Assembly (NCBI GenBank): GCA_041484095.1
Contig: JBGPGW010000008.1
Coordinates: forward strand, 1-29,409
Reading direction: 5' to 3'
Source: JBGPGW01 sp041484095
GTDB taxonomy: Bacteria > Pseudomonadota > Alphaproteobacteria > CADEGL01
Length of the DNA stretch: 29,409 bases
A model generated the notes under the pieces. The model was not told the DNA's origin and searched no databases. It worked only from the letters and a program-made list of their open reading frames with translations. Position numbers and translations under genes: made by a program. The first letter of the stretch is position 1; every line of letters begins with the position of its first letter. Shown here piece by piece: positions 20,920 through 28,826 of this stretch.

Positions 20920-23286
20920 ATGCGCTCGCTTGATATCAAATTGTTTCGTGATCTTCGGCGGCTTTGGGCACAGGTGCTTGCCATAACCTTGGTGATTGCC
21001 GGCGGGGTGGCCTCGCTGGTCCTTACCATCGGCTCCTACCGGTCATTGGACGAGACGCGGATTGCCTATTACGAGCGCTACCAGTTTGCGGACGTCTTCG
21101 CCACGGTGCGCCGTGCGCCGACGACACCGGCCGGCCGGATTGCCGAAATTCCCGGCGTTGCAGCGGTGGACACGCGCATAGCGAAGCTTGCGCTGCTTGA
21201 CATACCGGGCTTTCGCCAGCCCGCCACCGGACAATTCATCTCGCTACCCGAGAGCGGCCAACCCGTTCTCAACCGGCTTCATATCCGGGTCGGCCGGCTG
21301 CCTGAACCGGGAAACCTGGGAGAGGTCGTCGTCAACTAAAACTTCGCCAATGCACATGCCTTCGCGCCGGGCTCTCGCTTCTCCGCGATATTGAACGGCC
21401 GAAAACGCGAGCTTGTGGTGGCCGGAATCGCACTCTCACCCGAGTTCGTTTATGCGATCGGGCCGGGTGACATGATGGCGCCGGATGACCGCCGCTTTGG
21501 AATCATCTGGATGTCCGAACGGGCGCTGGCCAACGTTTACGATCTTGAGGATGCCTTCTCGTCGGTCACTCTCAGGCTGTCACGGGAGGCATCCGAAGGT
21601 GAAGTGATCGAGCGCCTTGACGCGCTGCTCGACCGCTATGGCGGACGGGCGGCCTATGGCCGCAGGGACCAGGCGTCGCACGCGTTCCTAGAACACGAGC
21701 TCGACGTGCTCAAGAATATGAGCCGCACCCTACCGCCGATTTTTCTCTTGGTTGCGGCATTTCTCGTCAATCTCACGCTCAGCCGGCTTGTTGTGCTGGA
21801 GCGTGAACAGATCGGGCTTCTCAAGGCGGTGGGCTACGGCAGCCTCGCTATCGTTTCGCACTACATCAAATTCGTCACTGTCATCGTCTTGATCGGCGTC
21901 GCCATCGGCGGCATAGCCGGTATGTGGCTTGGCATCGTGGTCACGCGACTATTCGGCGAATTTTTTCGTTTTCCCTTTCTTGTTTTTATCGAGAGCCCCG
22001 ATCTCTACGTCACTGCCGCTGGATTGAGTCTCGCTGCGGCAATCGCCGGTGCCGTCCACGCGCTCCGTGATATCGTGAGACTTCCCCCGGCCGTGGCGAT
22101 GCAGCCGCCCGCCCCTCCAATCTTCCGCAACGTTTTGCCCGCACGGTTCGCGCTTAATAGAGTCCTGTCGCAACCGGCCATGATGATGCTGCGCAATATT
22201 GTACACCATCCGGTCCGGGCGGGGTTCACCACGTTGGGCATGGCGTTGGCGGCGGCGATACTCGTCGTGTCGCTGTACTTTGGAGACACCATGGAGCAAT
22301 TGATCGACGTAACATTTTTCATGGCCGACCGGCAGGATGCTACGGTGAGCTTCATTGAAAGACGCCCACACGACGTGGTCAACCAAGTGGCGCGGTTGCC
22401 CGGCGTTCTTGCCGTCGAGCCATATCGTGAAGTTGCCGTCCGCATCCGCAATGGGACCATCGAACGCCGGCTGATGATTAGCGGCAGACCGCGTGATGCC
22501 GATCTCAGCCGGATCATTGACGTTGATCTCCGTACTGTCGAGATGCCGGAAGCCGGTCTGGCAATCTCGGGCATGTTGGGCAAGATCCTTGGCGTGAACG
22601 TGGGTGATTTCGTCGAAGTTGACCTGCTTGAGGAGCGGCGCAGAACCGTGTCATTGCCGATTGTCGCACTGGTCGAGGATTATTTTGGTATCAAGGGCAT
22701 GATGGACGCCAATGCGCTGTCGCGGCTGATGCGCGAGGCTCCGGCGGTGGACAGCGTCCAGCTCAGTTTCGATGAGAACCAGCGCGATCTTTTATACGAT
22801 GCACTTAAAGAAATGCCTGTGGTCAGCGGCCTGGCGTTGCAACGGGTGTCACTGGCGAATTTTCGCAAGACGGTGGCAATGCTTGTCAGCATGATGGCAA
22901 GCATCTACACCGGGCTTGCCGTAACGATCGCATTCGGGGTTGTCTATAATAGCGCACGCATATCGCTGTCGGAGCGCGCCCGAGAATTGGCCAGTCTGCG
23001 CGTCCTTGGTTTCACCCGAGGCGAAGTGTTGCGTATTCTCCTTCTCGAGCTCGCCCTCCTGACATTGATCGCACAGCCGCCGGGATGGGCGATCGGTTAT
23101 GGCCTCGCCTGGATGATGAGGACGAATTTAGCTGGCGAGCAAATGCGGGTGCCTTTGACCGTCACCAACCTTACCTATGTGCTTGCCAGCGCGATCGTGA
23201 TGACCGCGGCCGCGCTTTCTGCCCTTGTCGTTCGGCGGCGCATCAACCGGCTCGATCTTGTAAGCGTTCTCAAGACACGGGATTAA
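20920..23286 (+). pseudogene. FtsX-family ABC permease interrupted by an in-frame stop
   Basis: The frame reads 'MRSLDIKLFRDLRRLWAQVLAITLVIAGGVASLVLTIGSY' (first helix), then a periplasmic MacB-like domain, to TAA at codon 140 (21337-21339). It continues in the same frame, fully coding, to TAA at 23284. The second part has two FtsX domains with helix clusters near codons 265-330 and 650-775, and 'HHPVRAGFTTLGMALAAAILVVSLYFGDTMEQ' between. The stop sits in 'GEVVVN-stop-NFANAHAF', where a G-to-T change of GAA would explain it. Total length without the stop is 788 residues, normal for this permease type. The coding quality of both halves suggests a very recent mutation, readthrough, or a sequencing error. 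Confidence 0.85.
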
Positions 23287-23289
23287 GCC

Positions 23290-24501
23290 ATGCGCGGCAC
23301 ATGGGTAAAGCCAACGGTGTGGGTCCTGGTTCTCGGGCTGGCAACAGCGGGCATCGTCTGGTTCGCGTGGCCGCGGCCCATTCCAGTTGATATTGCGGTG
23401 GTCACGAAGGGTGCGATGGAAGTGACCGTCGATGACGAGGCCAAGACCAGTGTGCGCGAAATCTACACGGTTTCCGCGCCGGTTTCCGGAAGAGTTCTGA
23501 GGACGTCGCGGGAAGTCGGCGATCAAGTGATCGCGGATGAGACGATCGTGGCGGTGATGCAGCCTGTGACGCCGGCTTTTCATGATGCCGGCACTCACGA
23601 AGAGCTTCTGGCAGCGGTGGCGGCGGCCAGGGCGGCGGAGAAATTCGCGGAAGCCGATGTGCGCAGAATTGCGGCGTCGCTCGACTTTTCTCGTAAGGAA
23701 CTTAAGAGAGCGGAGACACTCGCGCGCACGGATACGATTCCTGTCCGGGCGCTGGACAAGGCCAAGTTCGACGTCGAGGTCAATGAAGCGGCACTGGCAA
23801 GCGCAAAGGCGCAGCTCGACGTCCGCCGCAACGAACGCGCGGCCGCCGCGGCGCGTTTGATCGATCCATCAAGTGCCGCGCCGCAATCAAATCCCGCATG
23901 CTGTATCCAGATTCGTTCCCCGGTGGCGGGCCGTGTTCTCAAGATCAATCAGGAGAGCGAATCGATCGTGCACGCCGGCACACCCTTGATCGAGATCGGC
24001 GATCCGCGCGATCTAGAGGTGGTCGCGGAACTGCTTTCGACCGACGCCGTTCAGATCAAGACCGGCTCGCCCGTACGGATCGACGGTTGGGGCGGCGTAC
24101 CGGTCCGGGGCCGCGTGACCCGCGTCGATCCCGCAGGCTTCGTCAAGATTTCAGCGTTAGGCATCGAGGAGCAGCGCGTCCACACATGGATCGATTTCGC
24201 CGATCCGCCTGAGCTATGGTCGCGGCTTGGGCATGATTACCGTGTCATCGTTCATGTGACCATTTGGCAAGCCGATGACGTCGTGACGGCGCCGATCGGC
24301 GCGCTTTTCCGCAAGGGAAACGATTGGGCGGTTTTTGCCATTCGAGATGGCCGCGCACGCGGCACCATCGTCACCCTTGGTCAACGAAACAACCGGATCG
24401 CGGAGATAACATCGGGTCTCGCGGTCGGGGATAAGGTTGTGCTCCATCCCAGCGATAGAATAAGCGAAGCCGTTGCGGTTTCGGAACGTGTGGTTCGTTG
24501 A
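23290..24501 (+). CDS. HlyD/RND-type periplasmic adaptor of the ABC exporter
   Basis: This 403-residue protein has one N-terminal helix (VWVLVLGLATAGIVWFAW), a lipoyl/barrel-sandwich half ('YTVSAPVSGRVLRTSREVGDQVIADETIVAVMQP'), a long alpha-helical hairpin (about residues 95-195, Ala/Glu/Arg-rich), the second lipoyl half ('IRSPVAGRVLKINQESESIVHAGTPLIEIGD') and beta-barrel parts ('VVAELLSTDAVQIKTGSPVRIDGWGG'). It bridges the inner-membrane permease to an outer-membrane channel, which is not encoded here. ATG at 23290 is three bases after the permease stop. The cargo is unknown. Confidence 0.9.
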   Translation: MRGTWVKPTVWVLVLGLATAGIVWFAWPRPIPVDIAVVTKGAMEVTVDDEAKTSVREIYTVSAPVSGRVLRTSREVGDQVIADETIVAVMQPVTPAFHDAGTHEELLAAVAAARAAEKFAEADVRRIAASLDFSRKELKRAETLARTDTIPVRALDKAKFDVEVNEAALASAKAQLDVRRNERAAAAARLIDPSSAAPQSNPACCIQIRSPVAGRVLKINQESESIVHAGTPLIEIGDPRDLEVVAELLSTDAVQIKTGSPVRIDGWGGVPVRGRVTRVDPAGFVKISALGIEEQRVHTWIDFADPPELWSRLGHDYRVIVHVTIWQADDVVTAPIGALFRKGNDWAVFAIRDGRARGTIVTLGQRNNRIAEITSGLAVGDKVVLHPSDRISEAVAVSERVVR

Positions 24502-24587
24502 TGGAAAGTCCGTCTCGGAAGTCGTGCGGCTCGGCCGAGGCGGCGGGCGAGAAGCATGACGGGGGTGGAATAGAGGGCGGTGGGTAT

Positions 24588-24733
24588 GGTCCGATCACGC
24601 GCCATTCCGTCGCCGTCAAATCGGTTTCATGGGCCAGCCCTTCGCGCCGATGCCGCCGCGGCTCGAAACCGGGCTTGGGCAACCGTTCGGATCACGACGG
24701 ATCCGCCTTCTCAACCCTTTCGAAACAGCCCCT
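24588..24733 (-). mobile_element. IS5-family insertion sequence end, truncated (copy 2)
   Basis: Direct repeat of 20010-20154. On the minus strand it starts with the terminal-like AGGGGCTGTTTCGAAAGGG and encodes 'ETDLTATEWRVIGP', an IS5-family transposase N-terminus. The rest of the element is absent; its truncated side meets the 3' end of the HlyD gene region. Together with copy 1 it brackets the ABC exporter cassette. Confidence 0.72.
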
Positions 24734-24850
24734 ATTCGAAACAGCCCCTGAGTGTCCGCGGGATCATCGGCAAAGTTGCGGGAAAGAGCGGGTGGGCATT
24801 AAACGAAGGCATTAACGGGGTGGATGTAGTGGTATCGACCAAATCCTCTC

Positions 24851-24931
24851 CCCGATTTGAACCTGCAGACCCACTCAGCAAAACGCCACGAGCTTCGTTC
24901 GGTATTGGCTGAATCGCTCCGCCGCTACCAC
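24851..24931 (-). repeat. 81-bp dispersed repeat, copy 2
   Basis: Gap-free partner of 629-709. On the minus strand it reads VVAAERFSQYRTKLVAFC then a stop. Upstream on that strand the frame is open for hundreds of codons, but most of this is antisense to the DUF2161 gene. Confidence 0.55.
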
Positions 24932-25216
24932 CATCACCCCTAGTCCCATTCCTCCCGCGTTCTTCCCCATGGCCAAATCGAAGGCGGCGGCGATCAGGCC
25001 CACCGGCCGCTGCGTGTGCTCGGGAGCGCGCGGCGTCGATATTCCCACCGCGCCCTCCGGGATCCGTCCCTCGCCGCGCATCAATAATTCTCCGCGGCGA
25101 TCCAGCTCTCGCTCGCTCCTGGCCTGGACCCCATCCGCGGGGCAGTCCACAATCACGCGCCCGATTCGCGTCGGCAATGACGCGCGTCGTCGAATCGCAT
25201 CCCGGAGCCGATCGCC

Positions 25217-25870
25217 CTGGAGACAACTCTCTACGTACCGGTTAAGCGGTTCCTCGAGACCCTGGGCTTCGACGTCAAGGGCGAGGTCTGCGGCTGCGAC
25301 CTCGTCGCGTTGCGCGAGGGTGCGCCGCCTCTCGTGGTCATCGGCGAGCTGAAGCTCAGCTTCAACCTCGAGCTTGTGCTGCAGGGAATCGACCGGGCCG
25401 CGGCTTGTGATGAGATCTGGCTCGCCGTTCGCACCTCGATGCGCAGCCGGGAGCGCGATCCGCGGATCCGGAGGCTCTGCCGGCTGCTCGGCTTCGGGCT
25501 TCTCGGCGTGTCGACGGCGGGCCATGTGGAGATCCTGGTTCCGCCGGGCCCCTGGATTCCGCGGCGCGATCCGAAGCGCCGCTCCGTCCTTGTCGATGAA
25601 CACCGGCGGCGGCACGGCGATCCCGCCTTGGGCGGCAGCTCCAAGGTGCCGATCATGACGGCTTACCGCCAACAGGCGCTGGCCTGCGCGCGAGCGCTCG
25701 CGGCCGGCCCGCGCCGTCCACGCGAGTTGAAGCCGGACATGCCGGATGCGTCCAAAATCCTTCTGCGGAATGTTTATGGCTGGTTCGTCCGTATCGAGCG
25801 CGGTCTCTACGCGCTCACCGACGAAGGACGATCGGCATTGACGCGGTGGCCGGAGAATCAGTCGCCGTAA
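25217..25870 (+). CDS. DUF2161 family protein (PD-(D/E)XK nuclease-like fold)
   Basis: From CTG 25217 the frame reads 'LETTLYVPVKRFLETLGFDVKGEVCGCDLVALREG...VIGELKLSFN', the family's N-terminus with the PD-(D/E)XK-like Asp (CGCDLVAL) and Glu-x-Lys (GELKLS). It ends with a winged-helix-like part ('KILLRNVYGWFVRIERGLYALTDEGRSAL'). The length is 217 residues, normal for the family. No ATG, GTG or TTG lies between an in-frame TGA at 25178 and CTG; the first TTG at 25310 would remove the Asp motif. An ATG at 25177 in another frame (MTRVVES) looks like the original start, so a single indel probably broke the beginning. Function is unknown; a nucleic-acid-processing role is inferred. Confidence 0.75.
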   Translation: METTLYVPVKRFLETLGFDVKGEVCGCDLVALREGAPPLVVIGELKLSFNLELVLQGIDRAAACDEIWLAVRTSMRSRERDPRIRRLCRLLGFGLLGVSTAGHVEILVPPGPWIPRRDPKRRSVLVDEHRRRHGDPALGGSSKVPIMTAYRQQALACARALAAGPRRPRELKPDMPDASKILLRNVYGWFVRIERGLYALTDEGRSALTRWPENQSP

Positions 25871-26105
25871 ATAACGGTGCCGGCCCGCACGAACCGCCGC
25901 GTCCAATCAGGATCGCAGGAGGCTCGCTCGGGCGCCGGTCGCGATCCCTAGAGTTTATTCCCGCTATGACACGGGTTCGTATAGGTTGGCGGCTCGGGAC
26001 TTCCCGCAAGCGCCGCAACGCGCTCTCGGCGATCGATCCGAGCCGGCGCGAGGTCCACACCGGAATCGTCGGCAAGAAACACATCACCCCGCCAGGAGTA
26101 TCGAG
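25871..26105. other. 235-bp intergenic stretch
   Basis: Nothing recognisable apart from the ribosome binding site AGGAG of the next gene. Confidence 0.5.
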
Positions 26106-26240
26106 ATGAGCAAAGGTCAAAAACGCAGCAATCGCGAGATCAAGAAGCCGAAGCAAGCAAAGCAGAAAGTCAGCGCGACGGCGAGCGTGTCGTCATCCCA
26201 GGCAAAGCAGGGCATCTTTGCGCGCGGCAAAAAGAAGTGA
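26106..26240 (+). CDS. Small Lys-rich conserved protein
   Basis: This 44-residue protein (starts MSKGQKRSNREIKKPKQAKQ, ends FARGKKK) is very basic and likely disordered. Short proteins of this type, beginning MSKGQKRSNRE, occur widely in alphaproteobacteria with no known function; nucleic-acid binding is a guess from its charge. ATG at 26106 has AGGAG at good spacing, which strongly supports it as a real gene. Confidence 0.75.
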   Translation: MSKGQKRSNREIKKPKQAKQKVSATASVSSSQAKQGIFARGKKK

Positions 26241-26319
26241 TGGGCAAACCGGCCCCATCGAATAGGCGGTCTCAATCGTCGCACCCGCCCGATCGGCACC
26301 GCGCAAACGGGGCTCGGAC

Positions 26320-26940
26320 ATGAAACTGCTGGGATCGCCGGGGAGCCCCTACGCGCGCAAGGTCCGCATCGTGCTGGCGGAAAAGCGGATCGCGTGCGAC
26401 TTCCAGTTGATCCGCCTGGCCGATCCCAATCCCGGGATCTCGCCCGTCAATCCCTTGGGCAAGATTCCCGCGTTGATTCGCGACGACGGCCGGGTGATCT
26501 ACGACTCGGCTGTCATCGTGGACTATCTCGACGCGCTCAAGCCGGCGCCGCGGCTCATTCCCGAGCCGCTCGACGACCGCATCGAGGTGAAGCGTTGGGA
26601 AGCGCTGGCGGACGGCATCCTGGACGCGGCCGTCGCCATATCCCACGACTACATTCTGCCTGAGCTGCCGGATCAGGGTCTCGCATGGAGTAACGCGAAC
26701 CAGCAGAGGAAGATAGACCTCGGTCTGGCCGTCATGGAGAAGGATCTGGGCCCGCGCGAATTTTGCCACGGCCAGGCCTTCACCCTCGCCGACATCGCCT
26801 CAGGCGTCGCACTCGGCTATCTCGATTACGTCCTGCCCAAGCTGGATTGGCGGCCGGCACACCCGAACCTGCGGCGGCTGTCCGAACGGCTGTTCGAGCG
26901 GGACTCCTTCACCGCGACGCGGCACGCCCCCGCCCACTGA
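26320..26940 (+). CDS. Glutathione S-transferase family protein
   Basis: This 206-residue protein has an N-terminal thioredoxin-fold domain: 'LLGSPGSPYARKVRIVLAEKRIACDF', with Ser in the catalytic-Ser/Cys position, then the cis-Pro 'GKIPALI' and 'YDSAVIVDYLD', which bind glutathione. A helical C-terminal domain follows ('EFCHGQAFTLADIASGVALGYLDYV', the N-capping box). It should conjugate glutathione to electrophiles or act as a peroxidase or isomerase in the cytosol; the substrate is unknown. ATG at 26320 has only a weak ribosome binding site. It precedes the ubiTUV operon but is probably a separate unit. Confidence 0.88.
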   Translation: MKLLGSPGSPYARKVRIVLAEKRIACDFQLIRLADPNPGISPVNPLGKIPALIRDDGRVIYDSAVIVDYLDALKPAPRLIPEPLDDRIEVKRWEALADGILDAAVAISHDYILPELPDQGLAWSNANQQRKIDLGLAVMEKDLGPREFCHGQAFTLADIASGVALGYLDYVLPKLDWRPAHPNLRRLSERLFERDSFTATRHAPAH

Positions 26941-27063
26941 CTTCTGCCTTGATGCAAGGTCGGTGGCGGCGACCGATTGCGAGGCGACATTACCGGTCAA
27001 TGGCCGCGCGGTCTCTGACGAGACGTTGAATTGCCCTGGGAGTCAGGGCCCGAAGCGGGCCGA

Positions 27064-27077
27064 TTGACCCCTATCAA
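27064..27077. promoter_or_regulatory. FNR/FixK-type box upstream of ubiT
   Basis: TTGACCCCTATCAA matches TTGAY-N4-RTCAA. At -41.5 it predicts transcription from about 27112, 42 nt before the ubiT ATG at 27154. That makes the GTG at 27112 an unlikely start. FNR control of ubiTUV is known in Escherichia coli. Confidence 0.78.
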
Positions 27078-27153
27078 TTCAAGCAAACGCCTGCTCTGCT
27101 AAAAGCATAGGGTGCGGTCGTCGCCCGCGCGGAGTGAGGGATTCCCAACCCTG

Positions 27154-27837
27154 ATGTTGCGAATGGATTCACGCCCGTCCCTGAGCCCGGCGCTTCTTCT
27201 CGGGCTTCCGCTCAGGGTGTTGCCCATCGCGCCGGTGAGGTGGATGGCGCAGCAGATCGCGCGCAGCGCATTGCGCCGGCATCCCGATATGGGCGAACGA
27301 CTTGCCGGCTTTTCCGGGCGAAGACTCCTGCTTGACCCGACCGACTTGCCTCTGGCCTTCGTCGTCGAGCTGACCGAGAGCGTGCCGCGCGTGGACGTCA
27401 TCGCGGAGGGCCATGATCCCGCGACCCCTGTCCACGCCACCGTGCGGGGCAGTCTCGCCGATCTCGCGTCACTGGCGGAGGGGCGCGTCGACGGCGATGC
27501 GCTGTTCTTCTCCAGGCGTCTTGCGATGAGCGGGGAGACAGAATTGATCGTCGCCATCCGTAACGCGCTCGACGGCGCAGGGATGGCACTCGATGAGCTG
27601 CTGGCGGAAGCGTTCGGCCCCTTTCGCCCCCTGGGCCGCCGCATCCTGCACGACGCCGCCCGCGGTTATGCGCGGCTCGAGGCCGATCTGTCGTTGCTGT
27701 CCGGCGCCATCACCAGCTCCCTGCCTGCGGAGGTCGCGCGGCTGTCCCAGGAGCTTCTCTCTCTGAGGCAAGAGCTCGACGAAACACGCCGCCTCGCACA
27801 GCGCGCGCTGCGCCGAGACGGGCGGGGGACGGCATGA
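27154..27837 (+). CDS. ubiT: UbiT, SCP2-domain accessory factor of anaerobic ubiquinone synthesis
   Basis: This 227-residue protein contains an SCP2 lipid-binding domain ('LLLDPTDLPLAFVVELTESVPRVDVIAEG', 'ATVRGSLADLASLAEGRVDGDALFFSRRLAMSGETELIVAIRNAL'), as in UbiT, which presents polyprenyl-phenol intermediates for oxygen-independent ubiquinone synthesis. A C-terminal helical tail is present. The family is recognised by its gene order with ubiU and ubiV as much as by sequence. ATG at 27154 is preferred over the GTG at 27112, which coincides with the predicted transcription start. Its TGA overlaps the ubiU ATG (ATGA), so translation is coupled. Confidence 0.88.
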   Translation: MLRMDSRPSLSPALLLGLPLRVLPIAPVRWMAQQIARSALRRHPDMGERLAGFSGRRLLLDPTDLPLAFVVELTESVPRVDVIAEGHDPATPVHATVRGSLADLASLAEGRVDGDALFFSRRLAMSGETELIVAIRNALDGAGMALDELLAEAFGPFRPLGRRILHDAARGYARLEADLSLLSGAITSSLPAEVARLSQELLSLRQELDETRRLAQRALRRDGRGTA

Positions 27838-28826
27838 CGGCAGCCGCATTGGAGCTGGTCTGCCCGGCGGGCACGCCTGCCGCGCTCAAGGCAGCGATCG
27901 ATGCCGGCGCCGACACGGTCTATCTCGGCTTTCGCGATGCCACCAACGCCCGGAACTTCCCGGGGCTGAACTTCAGCCGGGACGAGCTCCGCCACGGCCT
28001 CTCCTACGCGCATGGCCGGGGACGCAAGGTTTATCTCGCCATCAATACCTTTCCGCATGCGGTCGATGACGGGCCATGGCGGAGCGCCGTGGACGATGCC
28101 GCTTCCCTCCGTGTCGATGCGGCCATCCTGTCCGACATCGGGCTGCTCGACTATGCCGCGACGCGCCATCCGGCGCTGCGGCGCCACCTCTCGGTGCAGG
28201 CCTCGGCCGCACACCCGCTGGCGATCGAGTATTACCTCCGTGAATTCGGCATAAGCCGTGCCGTGCTGCCGCGCGTCCTCACGATCAGTCAGATCAAGGC
28301 GATCGCCGAAAGCACGCCGGTCGAGACGGAGGTGTTCGTCTATGGCGGCCTCTGCCCGATGGCGGAAGGGCGCTGCGCGCTCTCGTCCTATGCGACCGGG
28401 CGCTCACCCAATACGTTTGGAGTCTGCTCGCCGGCCAGTCACGTTCAGTATGTCGCGACCGACGATGCGCTGATCACGCGCCTCGGTGCGTTCACGATCA
28501 ATCACTTCGCCACGGGCGAGCGTGCCGGCTATCCCACCCTATGCAAGGGCCGCTTCGCCGCGCGCGGCCGGTCGGGCTATTTGTTCGAGGATCCCGTGAG
28601 CCTGGATGCGCGCCCGCTCATCGCGGAATTCGCGGCGGCGGGCGTGCGGGCGCTCAAGATCGAGGGGCGGCAGCGCGGCCGTGCCTATGTCGCCGAGGTC
28701 GTGCGCGCATTGCGGGAGGCGGTCGATGCCGCCGCCGCGGGACGTCCTGCCGCGCCGCTGTCCCTTGCGGCGCTTAGCGAAGGCGGGCGGGAGACCGGCG
28801 GCGCCTACCGGAAGGGCTGGCGATGA
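27834..28826 (+). CDS. ubiU: UbiU, oxygen-independent ubiquinone hydroxylation protein (U32 family)
   Basis: This 330-residue peptidase-U32-family protein begins 'LELVCPAGTPAALKAAIDAGADTVYLGF'. The four Fe-S cysteines are Cys174, Cys181, Cys198 and Cys237; their spacing (7, 17, 39) is exactly that of Escherichia coli UbiU (169, 176, 193, 232), supporting a [4Fe-4S] cluster. With UbiV it forms a heterodimer that hydroxylates ubiquinone precursors without O2 (prephenate is the known oxygen donor). It is not a protease. The gene overlaps ubiT upstream and ubiV downstream by 4 bp each. Confidence 0.95.
   Translation: MTAAALELVCPAGTPAALKAAIDAGADTVYLGFRDATNARNFPGLNFSRDELRHGLSYAHGRGRKVYLAINTFPHAVDDGPWRSAVDDAASLRVDAAILSDIGLLDYAATRHPALRRHLSVQASAAHPLAIEYYLREFGISRAVLPRVLTISQIKAIAESTPVETEVFVYGGLCPMAEGRCALSSYATGRSPNTFGVCSPASHVQYVATDDALITRLGAFTINHFATGERAGYPTLCKGRFAARGRSGYLFEDPVSLDARPLIAEFAAAGVRALKIEGRQRGRAYVAEVVRALREAVDAAAAGRPAAPLSLAALSEGGRETGGAYRKGWR

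Larger units (their letters stand above)
24502..25216. other. 715-bp gene-poor stretch with IS debris
   Basis: This stretch contains the second IS5-type fragment (24588-24733), a duplicated ATTCGAAACAGCCCCT-like end (around 24717-24749), and copy 2 of the 81-bp dispersed repeat (24851-24931). A long minus-strand frame (24875-25906) runs through its right part but is antisense to the DUF2161 gene, so I do not call it. Confidence 0.55.

Noticed and set aside
24875..25906. 343-residue open frame on the minus strand
   Set aside because: Most of it is antisense to the DUF2161 gene, whose plus-strand frame has clear family motifs. Only its last residues, in the dispersed repeat, may derive from a real gene.
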